Both the position numbers and the translations under genes were made by a program. The notes beneath the pieces were generated by a model, which made no database searches, had not been told where the DNA came from, and saw only the letters and a program-made list of their open reading frames with translations. From contig CAMLEQ010000123.1 of the NCBI GenBank assembly GCA_946479015.1, positions 1-9,638 on the forward strand: 9,638 nucleotides of DNA, written 5' to 3'. Below are positions 1 to 5,869 of this stretch, in pieces. Each line of letters begins with the position of its first letter. Position 1 is the first letter of the stretch. The DNA is from an uncultured Gemmatimonadota bacterium. Its GTDB lineage: Bacteria; Gemmatimonadota; Gemmatimonadetes; Gemmatimonadales; Gemmatimonadaceae.

Positions 1-1
1 T

Positions 2-205
2 CTCGCCGGCGCCGGCGTGCTCGCGCGGCGACGCCCCGCCGCGGGGCTCTGGGCCAGGGCGGCCGGCGACGTGATGGACCTGGCCCTGCTCGGCGCCGCG
101 GCCAGACGGAGCAAGCGCCGGAAGCAGATCGCCGCGGCGATGGGGTTCGTGCTCGCGATCGGCGCGATGGACGTCCTGTTCGCCCGCCGGATGCAGCGGG
201 CGTAG
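2..205 (+). CDS. C-terminal fragment of uncharacterised membrane protein (partial, 5' end outside window)
   Basis: An open frame enters from the left edge and ends at TAG 203-205, giving 67 residues. It contains a GLWARAAGDVMDLALL segment, a basic stretch (RRSKRRKQ) and a final hydrophobic helix (AAAMGFVLAIGAMDVLF) ending in RRMQRA. The pattern 'GxGxLxRRRPAxxLWARxxGDxxDLALL ... A.DVL.AR' recalls the C-terminal part of small hypothetical membrane proteins often found near, or annotated as, cyclase/dehydrase (SRPBCC) proteins. That resemblance is from memory and unverified. Two hydrophobic segments separated by a positive loop fit an inner-membrane protein. The in-frame GTG at 17 is probably internal, because the frame continues open to the window edge. 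Function is unknown. Confidence 0.6.
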   Translation, partial: LAGAGVLARRRPAAGLWARAAGDVMDLALLGAAARRSKRRKQIAAAMGFVLAIGAMDVLFARRMQRA

Positions 206-435
206 CCCCTCGCTCCCCACGCGCTCCCGCCCCCGCGCGGGCGCGCTCGCGATACCGCGGCGTGCCGGGCATCCGTCACCGCCCGGCGCGCCGCCAGTGG
301 CGAATCTCGGGCTTTCCCTCCATCCTCAAGGCCGACGATTGGAGGCGGGGCCCGAACGCCCCGCGCCCCGACCTGCCGACCGGCGTGGCTCCGCACGCCG
401 GCGCGCCCGCCGCGCACCCGCTCACGACCACGACA

Positions 436-1047
436 ATGGGAACCAGAGACCCACGCGTCGACGACTACATCGCTCGCTCCGCGGAGTTCGCGCGCCCCAT
501 CCTCACGCACCTGCGCGAGGTGGTGCACGCCGCCTGTCCGGACGTGGCGGAAACGATCAAATGGGGCTTCCCACACTTCATGCACCAGGGGATCCTGTGC
601 AGCACGGCGGCGTTCAAGGAGCACTGCGCCCTCAACTTCTGGAAGGGCGCGCTCGTGATCGGGCACGGCGCCGACGGCGACTCGGAGGAGGCGATGGGAC
701 AGTTCGGGCGCATCACGATGCTCGCCGATCTGCCATCGGCGCAGGTGCTCTCCGGGTACGTGAGGAAAGCGATGGCGCTGAACGAGAGCGGCACGAAGGC
801 ACCGGCGCGCAAGAAGGCGTCACCGAAGCCGGCGCTGGCCGTGCCGGACGATCTCGCCGGCGCGCTGCGGAAGAGTCGGAAGGCGGCGGCGACGTTCGAG
901 GCGTTCAGTCCGAGCCAGCGGCGGGAATACATCGAGTGGATCACGGAAGCGAAGGGAGAGGGGACGCGCGCGCGGCGGCTGGCGACCACCATCGAGTGGC
1001 TCGCGGAAGGGAAGCCGCGGAACTGGAAGTACATGAGGGGGCGCTGA
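436..1047 (+). CDS. DUF1801 / YdeI-like (OmdA-type) protein
   Basis: This encodes 203 residues with a two-part layout. Residues about 15-115 look like the DUF1801 fold (TIKWGFPHFMHQG, ALNFWKGALVIG, QFGRITMLADLP). A basic Lys/Pro/Ala linker (KAPARKKASPKP) follows. The C-terminal 60 or so residues match the YdeI/OmpD-associated type (FEAFSPSQRREYIEWI..AK..ETRARRL-like, then TIEWLAEGKPRNWKY). Such proteins are cytosolic and poorly understood; the family name comes from a Salmonella gene linked to OmpD. ATG 436 was chosen because the family homology starts right there. The frame stays open upstream to a GTG at 262, but those extra residues are Arg/Pro-rich with no domain character. No clear Shine-Dalgarno precedes 436. 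It is probably the first gene of a unit with the propeller lipoprotein, whose start lies 1 nt after this stop. Confidence 0.82.
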   Translation: MGTRDPRVDDYIARSAEFARPILTHLREVVHAACPDVAETIKWGFPHFMHQGILCSTAAFKEHCALNFWKGALVIGHGADGDSEEAMGQFGRITMLADLPSAQVLSGYVRKAMALNESGTKAPARKKASPKPALAVPDDLAGALRKSRKAAATFEAFSPSQRREYIEWITEAKGEGTRARRLATTIEWLAEGKPRNWKYMRGR

Positions 1048-1048
1048 C

Positions 1049-2182
1049 GTGCGGCGGCCGATGATGATGCGCGACGTGGCCCGCGCGTGGACGGTGGTGG
1101 CGCTCGCGGCGTGCGCGCGCGCGGCGCATCCGGCGCACGAGGGGGCGGGGATGGCGGCTCCGCGCGCCCCGGCTGCGAGCGCGCCGGTGCTGGTGACACA
1201 GCGCAGCGGCACCACGGCGCTCCTGCAGGCGGTGAGCGTGGTGGATGCGCGTACGGTGTGGGTGAGTGGACACCAGGGCACGTGGGCGCGCACCCTCGAC
1301 GGCGGCGCCACGTGGGAGACGGGACGTGTGCCGGGCGCGGACACGCTGCAATTCCGCGACGTGCAGGCGATGAGCGCGGACACGGCCCTGCTGCTCGGCG
1401 CGGGGAACGGCGATCTGTCGCGCATCTACCGCACCACCGATGGCGGCCGACACTGGTCGCTGCGATGGGTGAACGACGAGCCGCGCGCCTTCTTCGACTG
1501 CTTCGCGTTCTGGGATGCGCGACGCGGACTCGCTTTCAGCGATGCGGTGGACGGCGCGCAGATGGTGCTGGCCACCACCGATGGGGGCGTGCGATGGGAG
1601 CGCATCCCGCCGGCGTCGCTCCCCGCGGCGCTGCCTGACGAGGGCAGCTTCGCCGCCAGCGGCACCTGCGTCGCCACGGCGGGGGAGGGCGACGCGTGGA
1701 TCGGGCTGGGGAACACCTCGGCCGCGCGCGTGCTGCGCACCCGCGACGGCGGGCGGAGCTGGAGCGCGTCCGTGGTGCCGGTGGCGAGCGGCACCGCGGC
1801 GGGGATCGCGTCGGTGATCTTCCGCGATACGCTGCACGGCGTGGCGCTCGGCGGCGAGATCGGCAAGCCCGTGGGGCGGGGCGACTACGTGGCGCGGACT
1901 GCGGACGGCGGCCGCACGTGGAGCGTCGGCGGGCGTCCGACGTTCGCCGGCGCCGTCTACGGCGCGGCGTACGTACCCGGAGCGCCGACGCCGACGATCG
2001 TGGCCGTGGGCCCCGGCGGGATGGACCTGTCCACCGATGACGGAGGGCACTGGGCGCGGCTCGACACCCTCGCCTACTGGAGCGTCGGCTTCGCGTCGCC
2101 CGCGGCAGGGTGGGCGGTGGGGCCGGGGGGGAGGATCGTGAAGGTCGTGCTCGCGGGGGCGAGCGCATCGGCGAGCCGATGA
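1049..2182 (+). CDS. Secreted Asp-box / YCF48-like beta-propeller lipoprotein
   Basis: This encodes 377 residues. The N-terminus carries a short basic region, a hydrophobic stretch and a lipobox (L19-A20-A21-C22), so export and lipidation at Cys22 are likely. Six Asp-box motifs ([ST]-x-D-[DG]-G-x-x-W) recur at about residues 82, 129, 176, 231, 284 and 328, spaced roughly 44-55 residues apart, as expected for the blades of a sialidase/BNR or YCF48-type propeller. YCF48 itself is a photosystem II assembly factor, but bacterial relatives are mostly uncharacterised envelope proteins, and no catalytic residues of a glycoside hydrolase are evident. GTG 1049 is preferred because GAGGGG (1035-1040) sits 8 nt upstream and gives a normal-length signal peptide; ATG 1061 is in frame and is the alternative. 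The stop overlaps the next gene's start (ATGA at 2179-2182), implying translational coupling. Confidence 0.85.
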   Translation: MRRPMMMRDVARAWTVVALAACARAAHPAHEGAGMAAPRAPAASAPVLVTQRSGTTALLQAVSVVDARTVWVSGHQGTWARTLDGGATWETGRVPGADTLQFRDVQAMSADTALLLGAGNGDLSRIYRTTDGGRHWSLRWVNDEPRAFFDCFAFWDARRGLAFSDAVDGAQMVLATTDGGVRWERIPPASLPAALPDEGSFAASGTCVATAGEGDAWIGLGNTSAARVLRTRDGGRSWSASVVPVASGTAAGIASVIFRDTLHGVALGGEIGKPVGRGDYVARTADGGRTWSVGGRPTFAGAVYGAAYVPGAPTPTIVAVGPGGMDLSTDDGGHWARLDTLAYWSVGFASPAAGWAVGPGGRIVKVVLAGASASASR

Positions 2183-2721
2183 CCACGCCGATGCGCTCGC
2201 GCCTGGTCTGCTGCTTCGTGCTCGCGCTCGCCGCGGCGGCGGCCGGCTCGGCGCGCGCGCAGGAGATCCCGAAGAGCCAGCTCGGCACCGTCACGCAGAT
2301 GGTGGGCGCCGCGCGCATCGAGATCGTGTATCGCCGCCCGGTGGCGCGCGGACGGCAGTTGTTCGGCGCACTCGTCCCCTGGGGGCGGGTGTGGACGCCG
2401 AGCGCCGATTCGGCGGCGGTGCTCACTGTGAGCGCGCCGATCATCGTGAACGGCGGCGCGCTCCCGGCGGGGAGCTACAGCGTGTGGGCCGTCCCCGGTG
2501 AGCGGGAGTGGACGGTGATCTTCAACGCCGTGGCGCACACGTTCCATCTGCGGTATCCGGAGGGGCGCGAGGTGCTGCGCGTGCGCGCCACCCCCAGGAG
2601 CGGCGAGCCGGTGGAGACGCTCGCCTTCGACTTCCCCGTCGTGGATGCCGACTCCGCCACGCTCGTGCTCCGGTGGGGGACGACGGTGGTGCCGATGACC
2701 ATCCGGGCGCAGGCTCGTTAG
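2179..2721 (+). CDS. Secreted DUF2911 family protein
   Basis: This encodes 180 residues. Residues 1-27 form a Sec signal peptide: basic MRSR, a long Leu/Ala core, and a probable cleavage after ARA before Gln28. The mature part carries the characteristic DUF2911 elements in order: IEIVYRRPVARGRQLFGALVPWGRVWTPSAD, then a strand and the GGALPAGSYSVWAVPG turn, then EWTVIFN, and a late beta sandwich ending in LRWGTTVVPMTI. The family is common in Bacteroidota and Gemmatimonadota as small extracytoplasmic beta proteins of unknown function. The start ATG at 2179 lies inside the stop of the propeller gene (ATGA), so the two exported proteins are likely made together. The open frame reaches back to 2110, but the signal peptide fixes the start at 2179. 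No Cys lipobox was seen, so it is probably a free periplasmic protein. Confidence 0.88.
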   Translation: MTTPMRSRLVCCFVLALAAAAAGSARAQEIPKSQLGTVTQMVGAARIEIVYRRPVARGRQLFGALVPWGRVWTPSADSAAVLTVSAPIIVNGGALPAGSYSVWAVPGEREWTVIFNAVAHTFHLRYPEGREVLRVRATPRSGEPVETLAFDFPVVDADSATLVLRWGTTVVPMTIRAQAR

Positions 2722-2801
2722 GCGACCCGCGGCGCGCACGCCCACGTGGCCGAACGGCGCTCGGCGACCGCGCACCGCCGCGGCCGCCGTCGAAAGTTTC
2801 C

Positions 2802-2829
2802 TCGACAATCGCGACGGCCGCTATATCTT
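2802..2829 (+). promoter_or_regulatory. Candidate sigma70-type promoter for the ABM-like gene
   Basis: A short A/T-rich pocket stands out in very GC-rich intergenic DNA. TCGACA (2802-2807) resembles a -35 box. TATCTT (2824-2829) resembles a -10 box with a 16-nt spacer; the overlapping TATATC (2822-2827) is an alternative with a 14-nt spacer. It lies about 90 nt upstream of the ATG at 2915, and no other gene occupies the space. The call rests on motif and position only. Confidence 0.4.
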
Positions 2830-2914
2830 CGTGCGGGCACGGACGGCCGCACCTGCGGGTAGTCACGGTGGCGCGTCTGCGCGACCCCGGCCGTCCTCGT
2901 ACGCGGGAGGCGCC

Positions 2915-3238
2915 ATGTTCGCCACCATTCGCCGGTACACCGTCGCTCCGGGCGCCATACGCCAGATGGTCCCCCAGGTCGAGACGGAGTTCCTCCCCCG
3001 CATCCGCACGATCGCCGGCTTCCACGGCTACGAGATGATGGAGGGCGGCCAGGAAAATGGCCGCGACGTGCTGACCACCATCAGCCTGTTCGACACGCGC
3101 GAGGGCGCCGAGGAGTCAGGGCGCGTGGCTGCCTCATGGGTCTCCGATCGCCTGGCCGACCTGGACATCCGGCCGGTGAGCGTGACGACCGGAGAAGTGC
3201 TGCTGTCGAGTCAGCTCGCGGCGGCGACGGGGACGTAG
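2915..3238 (+). CDS. ABM-like dimeric alpha/beta-barrel protein
   Basis: This encodes 107 residues. The MFATIRRYTVAPGA start, the FLPRIRTIAGFHGYEMMEGG segment, then DVLTTISLFDTREGAEES and the helix around WVSDRL, match the ferredoxin-like fold of antibiotic-biosynthesis-monooxygenase (ABM)/dimeric alpha-beta barrel proteins: strand, helix, strand, strand, helix, strand. Related proteins act as small cofactor-free monooxygenases, haem-degrading enzymes or ligand-binding proteins, and nothing here identifies a substrate. ATG 2915 is chosen because the fold begins there and GGGAGG (2905-2910) precedes it by 4 nt; the frame is open further upstream to 2831 but that part is low-complexity. It appears monocistronic, with a candidate promoter upstream and the long inverted repeat starting right after its stop. 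Confidence 0.75.
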   Translation: MFATIRRYTVAPGAIRQMVPQVETEFLPRIRTIAGFHGYEMMEGGQENGRDVLTTISLFDTREGAEESGRVAASWVSDRLADLDIRPVSVTTGEVLLSSQLAAATGT

Positions 3239-3239
3239 G

Positions 3240-3450
3240 GGAGGTGAGTAGGACCTGATGGCTGGAACACCAAACAACGCGTGTGGCGTGTAGGGAACTG
3301 ACGGGACGAGGAGAGAGGTAGAGCGCGTGTAGGCTCGGCTGTAGGCGGACTCTCTACATCCCGCCCTACACGCGCCCTACCCACCTCCTCTCGCCTACCA
3401 CCGCCTTCTACACGCCACACGCGTTCCATGGTGGTCCAGCAACTCACCCC
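3240..3450. repeat. Long imperfect inverted repeat (REP/MITE-like hairpin element), copy 1
   Basis: The convergent gap between two stop codons is filled by an imperfect palindrome. The outer arms 3261-3293 and 3408-3440 are reverse complements over 33 nt with 4 mismatches, sharing the core ACGCGTGTGGCGTGTAG. Inner segments also pair imperfectly, for example GCGCGTGTAGG (3323-3333) against CCTACACGCGC further right. The apex is near GTAGGCGGACTCTCTAC (3341-3357). The left arm 3261-3355 recurs at 9543-9637 in the same orientation with about 12 mismatches in 95 nt. The right edge runs into the stop codon of the DinB gene. No ORF or transposase lies inside. A transcript from either side could fold into a long hairpin, so it may act as a bidirectional terminator or mRNA stabiliser, or be a non-autonomous mobile element. 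Confidence 0.85.
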
Positions 3451-3926
3451 TCTTCCCAATCTCCGAGTGCTCTCCTGACATCCACGAGCTGCCCCACGTG
3501 ATACGCTCCGTGATCCGCGACCAGGAGGAGCTCCCGCAGGTAGGTCTGCCCGCTGCCATGGGGGATCTTCGCGAACAGGTCCACCTTCTCGTCGGTCGCG
3601 AGGCGCTGCAGCGCCGCGCGGTCGGCGCGCACGGCGGCGATGCTCTGCTCCCACGCCGCCGGCGATGGCGGCGCCGGCGTCGGCGGCCAGTAGTCGTCGG
3701 GCCAGCGCGGCTCCGTGTACCCAGGGTCCCGGCAGAAATCGAGGATGTCGCGCTGCGTGAGGCGCAGATGCTCGAGCAGCTGCCACGGCGTGTGCACGAG
3801 CCCGTCGGGCGTCGCGCCGCGAAGCTGCTCGGGCACGTCCTGCACGGCCCGGTCGAATCCCACGTGGGCATCGCGCCAGTCGAGGAAGCGCGAGAGCTGC
3901 GCGCGGAGCTCGTGAAGCTGGTCCAT
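3444..3926 (-). CDS. DinB superfamily protein (putative metal-binding four-helix bundle)
   Basis: This encodes 160 residues. The DinB/YfiT-like fold is indicated by the pattern TPWQLLEHLRLTQRDILDF with His53, and LLLVADHGAYHVGQLVDVRR with His139 and His143. Together these form the usual three-histidine metal site (H, then HxxxH). Relatives include bacillithiol S-transferases, mycothiol-dependent isomerases and many uncharacterised damage- or stress-linked proteins; the substrate here is unknown. The start (CAT at 3924-3926 on the + strand) is fixed by a strong AGGAGG seven nucleotides upstream on the minus strand. The longer open frame to 3959 has no such signal. The gene is convergent with the ABM-like gene and divergent from the 4141 gene. 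Its last codons and stop abut the outer end of the long inverted repeat. Confidence 0.86.
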   Translation of the reverse strand: MDQLHELRAQLSRFLDWRDAHVGFDRAVQDVPEQLRGATPDGLVHTPWQLLEHLRLTQRDILDFCRDPGYTEPRWPDDYWPPTPAPPSPAAWEQSIAAVRADRAALQRLATDEKVDLFAKIPHGSGQTYLRELLLVADHGAYHVGQLVDVRRALGDWEEG

Positions 3927-4140
3927 GGCGTCCCCTCCTGTGCGTGAGCGGCGGGACACGGCGACCGCCCGCGTGGCGGCGCGCCGGCTCGCTCATACTG
4001 TCGTGCGGCCGTCCGGAGCGATAGACGCATTTTGCCGTACGAGATGCCGGCAGCGACGAGCCCGGGTCGCCGCGTTCGGCGGAAACCGGTGGCGGTGCGC
4101 CGACGTAGGGTGATGCGACCATTCCACCGGAGCGTGCTTC

Positions 4141-4341
4141 GTGATCGCCGCCATCCTGCGCCTCTTCGCCCTGCGTCCCCTCTTCACGCTGGCGATCTTC
4201 GGCATCCCGCTGCTCGTGCTCGTCGCGGTGGGGTTGTTCACGATTCTCGCCCTCAAGTTCATCATCTTCATCGTCCTCCCCATCGCGCTGGTGGTCTGGC
4301 TGGTGCGACGGATGCTCCGTCCCGGAAGCGACGCGGCGTGA
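4141..4341 (+). CDS. Small hydrophobic membrane protein, 66 aa
   Basis: A GTG-initiated frame encodes 66 residues, nearly all hydrophobic between about residues 12 and 54 (PLFTLAIFGIPLLVLVAVG, then FTILALKFIIFIVLPIALVV). It ends in a positive, cytoplasmic-type tail, WLVRRMLRPGSDAA. It probably forms two tightly spaced transmembrane helices, or a hairpin broken at the Pro and Lys residues. GGAG at 4129-4132, 8 nt upstream of the GTG, supports the start. I do not recognise a family. The long run of Ile/Val/Leu/Phe codons on this strand, in a genome where shadow frames are Arg/Ala/Pro-rich, argues that it is a real gene. It is followed 41 nt later by the TfoX-like gene. Confidence 0.68.
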   Translation: MIAAILRLFALRPLFTLAIFGIPLLVLVAVGLFTILALKFIIFIVLPIALVVWLVRRMLRPGSDAA

Positions 4342-4382
4342 GGCACGCGCGCTTTCGTCGTCCCGGGCGCTGACCGCCGCCC

Positions 4383-4742
4383 ATGGCCGTCTCGCCCGGC
4401 TTCCGCGAGTACGCGCTCGAGCAGCTCGCGCGTGTCGTGCCCGGCGGCGTACGCGCGCGGGCGATGTTCGGCGGCGTCGGGATCTACGCCGGCGCGCGAT
4501 TCTTCGCCCTGCTCGCGGGCGACGCGCTCTACCTCAAGGGCGACGACGTCACGCGCGGCGACTTCGCACGCGCGGGGATGGCGCCGTTCGTCCCCGGCGG
4601 CGATCCGGCGCAGGCCATGAGCTACTTCGAGGTGCCGCCGGAGATCCTCGACGACGTCGACGCGCTCGCGCCGTGGGTGGATCGGGCCCTCGCCGCCGCG
4701 GAGCGGAAGGGACGACGCCCGGCGCGCAAGCGCCGGGGGTGA
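4383..4742 (+). CDS. TfoX N-terminal domain protein
   Basis: This encodes 119 residues. The order FREYALEQLARV, RARAMFGGVGIYAGARFFALLAGDALYLKGDD, FVPGGDPAQAMSYFEVPPEILDD, APWVDRALAAAERK matches stand-alone TfoX N-terminal domain proteins, which are about 100-120 residues long. In gamma-proteobacteria TfoX/Sxy couples this domain to a C-terminal domain in competence regulation. Single-domain versions like this one are widespread and functionally unassigned, so a competence role should not be assumed. It ends in a basic tail (ERKGRRPARKRRG) that could bind nucleic acid. ATG 4383 begins exactly where the family similarity starts, although no strong Shine-Dalgarno is present. It lies between the small membrane protein and the DedA gene on the same strand. 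Confidence 0.85.
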   Translation: MAVSPGFREYALEQLARVVPGGVRARAMFGGVGIYAGARFFALLAGDALYLKGDDVTRGDFARAGMAPFVPGGDPAQAMSYFEVPPEILDDVDALAPWVDRALAAAERKGRRPARKRRG

Positions 4743-4808
4743 GGGGCTGATCGGGGCAGGCCGCGGTGCGCGCCCGTGCTGGTGTCGTCCTTGCGCCACC
4801 TCCGTCGC

Positions 4809-5414
4809 ATGCTCCGCTGGATCTATCACCTGGCGATGTCGCTCGGCCCCGTGGGTGTGGGGCTGCTCATGGCGATCGAGAACGTGGTGCTCCCGCTTCC
4901 CTCCGAGCTGATCATGCCGCTCGGCGGGTTCATCGCCGCGCGTGGGCGCGCACCCCTCTGGTGGGTGATCGTGGCCGGCACCGTGGGCTCGGTGGTCGGC
5001 GCGCTCCCCGTGTGGGCGGTGGGACGGTGGGCGGGAGAGGAGAAGGTCCTCGCGTGGATCGACCGGCACGGGCGCTGGCTGCTGCTCCAGTGCCGCGATC
5101 TCGAGCGCGCGAAGCAGTGGTTCCATCGCCACGGCGCGCTCGCGGTGACGCTCGGACAGCTCGTGCCCGGCGTCCGCGGGCTGATCTCCCTCCCGGCGGG
5201 GTTCGCCGGGATGGGCGCGCTCCCCTTCGCGCTCTACAACGCGCTCGGCACGCTGGTCTGGTGCACCGTGCTCGCCGCCGCGGGCTACGAGCTCGGCGCG
5301 CACTTCGCGGCCGTGCACCGCGCGCTCGGCCCGGTGGGGTGGGGGGCGCTCGGAGCGCTCGTGCTCGCCGCCGGCGTGTGGCTGCTGCGTCGTCGCCGGC
5401 GCATGGCGCACTGA
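4809..5414 (+). CDS. DedA family (VTT-domain) inner-membrane protein
   Basis: This encodes 201 residues with several transmembrane or re-entrant segments. The DedA signature ENVVLPLPSELIMPLGGF (residues 24-41) includes the conserved Glu24 and Pro-x-Pro-Ser-Glu. A second half-motif, GQLVPGVRGLISLPAG, starts at residue 116. DedA proteins are undecaprenyl-phosphate or phospholipid flippases, or proton-coupled transporters needed for envelope homeostasis. In the E. coli members YqjA/YghB two arginines six residues apart in this second motif are important; here the first is Gln117 and the second is Arg123. The C-terminus is a helix followed by a basic RRRRRMAH-like tail. ATG 4809 gives the usual MLxWIYHLAxSLGP family start; a GTG at 4776 is in frame and would add 11 residues. 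No strong Shine-Dalgarno was seen for either. Confidence 0.9.
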   Translation: MLRWIYHLAMSLGPVGVGLLMAIENVVLPLPSELIMPLGGFIAARGRAPLWWVIVAGTVGSVVGALPVWAVGRWAGEEKVLAWIDRHGRWLLLQCRDLERAKQWFHRHGALAVTLGQLVPGVRGLISLPAGFAGMGALPFALYNALGTLVWCTVLAAAGYELGAHFAAVHRALGPVGWGALGALVLAAGVWLLRRRRRMAH

Positions 5415-5435
5415 CGGGCTCGCGACGGCGCGCTC

Positions 5436-5464
5436 TTGCGCGGCATGCCGACGGATCGTACACT
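5436..5464 (+). promoter_or_regulatory. Candidate promoter of the PadR-ADOP operon
   Basis: TTGCGC (5436-5441) and TACACT (5459-5464) are separated by exactly 17 nt, the ideal sigma70 spacing. The match is good in the -35 TTG and moderate in the -10 (four of six). It lies directly before the palindromic operator-like sequence and 58 nt upstream of the PadR start codon. Its placement relative to that operator strengthens the call, but no transcription start is known. Confidence 0.5.
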
Positions 5465-5466
5465 CT

Positions 5467-5503
5467 CCACCTACCAGGTAAGTGGAACAGGTAGGTGGAC
5501 CAC
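5467..5503 (+). promoter_or_regulatory. Putative PadR operator: overlapping palindromes and tandem 13-mers
   Basis: CCACCTACCAGGTAAGTGG (5467-5485) is a 19-nt palindrome about one central A with one mismatched pair. It is followed by GTGGACCAC (5495-5503), a second odd-length palindrome. The 13-mer CAGGTAAGTGGAA (5475-5487) is repeated immediately as CAGGTAGGTGGAC (5488-5500) with 2 mismatches. CCACCTACC (5467-5475) is also an exact inverted partner of GGTAGGTGG (5490-5498). It lies just downstream of the candidate -10 and upstream of the PadR ATG, the expected position for autorepression by a dimeric winged-helix regulator. Confidence 0.65.
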
Positions 5504-5521
5504 TCGCGACGCCCCGCCGCC

Positions 5522-5857
5522 ATGCCCAGGACTCCGACCGATCTGCTCTACGGCACGCTCGACGTGCTCGTCCTCAAGACCCTCTCGTGGCAGCCCATGC
5601 ACGGCTACGCCATCTCGAGCTGGATCAGCCAGCGCACGGATGGCGCGCTCGACATCGATGATGCCGCGCTCTACAAGGCGCTCCACCGCCTCGAGGAGCA
5701 GGGGTGCATCGAGAGCGAGTGGGGGCTCTCCGAGAACAATCGCCGCGCGCGCTACTACCAGCTCACCGCCCACGGACGGCGGCAGCTCCGCGCCGAGAGC
5801 TCGGTGTGGCGCGCGTACGCCTCGGCCGTGAGCCGCGTGCTCGAGGCGTCCGCGTAG
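5522..5857 (+). CDS. PadR family winged-helix transcriptional regulator
   Basis: This encodes 111 residues, the size of the short (subfamily-2) PadR proteins. The N-terminal region LLYGTLDVLVLKTLSWQPMHGYAIS is the classic PadR helix pair. The recognition region follows (DDAALYKALHRLEEQGCIESEW), then the beta wing RRARYYQLTAHGRRQL and a short C-terminal dimerisation helix. PadR proteins repress nearby transporter genes and often themselves. Here the next gene, 12 nt downstream, is an ADOP permease, the usual partner in Acidobacteriota and Gemmatimonadota. ATG 5522 is chosen because MPRTPTDLLYGTLDVLVL is the family start; the frame extends back to GTG 5495, but that lies inside the operator palindromes. 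The inferred role is repression of its own operon, relieved by an unknown ligand. Confidence 0.92.
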   Translation: MPRTPTDLLYGTLDVLVLKTLSWQPMHGYAISSWISQRTDGALDIDDAALYKALHRLEEQGCIESEWGLSENNRRARYYQLTAHGRRQLRAESSVWRAYASAVSRVLEASA

Positions 5858-5869
5858 GGGGCCGCCGCC

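Noticed and set aside
262..435. N-terminal extension of the DUF1801/YdeI-like protein from GTG 262
   Set aside because: The extra 58 residues are Arg/Pro-rich without domain character, and family similarity begins at the ATG at 436.
941..2050. A 369-codon minus-strand open frame opposite the propeller lipoprotein
   Set aside because: It has Arg/His/Ala-rich composition and no motifs, whereas the plus strand shows six regular Asp boxes and a lipobox.
1061..2182. Interpretation of the propeller protein as a true YCF48 photosystem II factor or a sialidase
   Set aside because: Asp boxes are structural and shared by many families; no photosynthesis genes are nearby, and the sialidase catalytic Arg triad and Asp/Tyr/Glu set could not be identified.
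3281..3420. Possible CRISPR-like or tandem repeat, because GTAGG/GTGTAGG units recur
   Set aside because: The units are irregularly spaced, with no constant repeat-spacer periodicity; the region is better explained as one imperfect inverted repeat.
4020..4110. Possible promoter for the 4141 gene around TTGCCG (4032-4037)
   Set aside because: No acceptable -10 hexamer lies 15-19 nt downstream.
4383..4742. Naming the TfoX-domain gene as a competence regulator (sxy)
   Set aside because: Only the N-terminal domain is present and no competence genes are nearby, so the role cannot be transferred.
3993..5411. A 472-codon minus-strand open frame across the small membrane protein, TfoX-like and DedA genes
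   Set aside because: It has low-complexity His/Arg/Glu composition, spans several real genes and their gaps, and has no recognisable domain; it is a GC-driven shadow.
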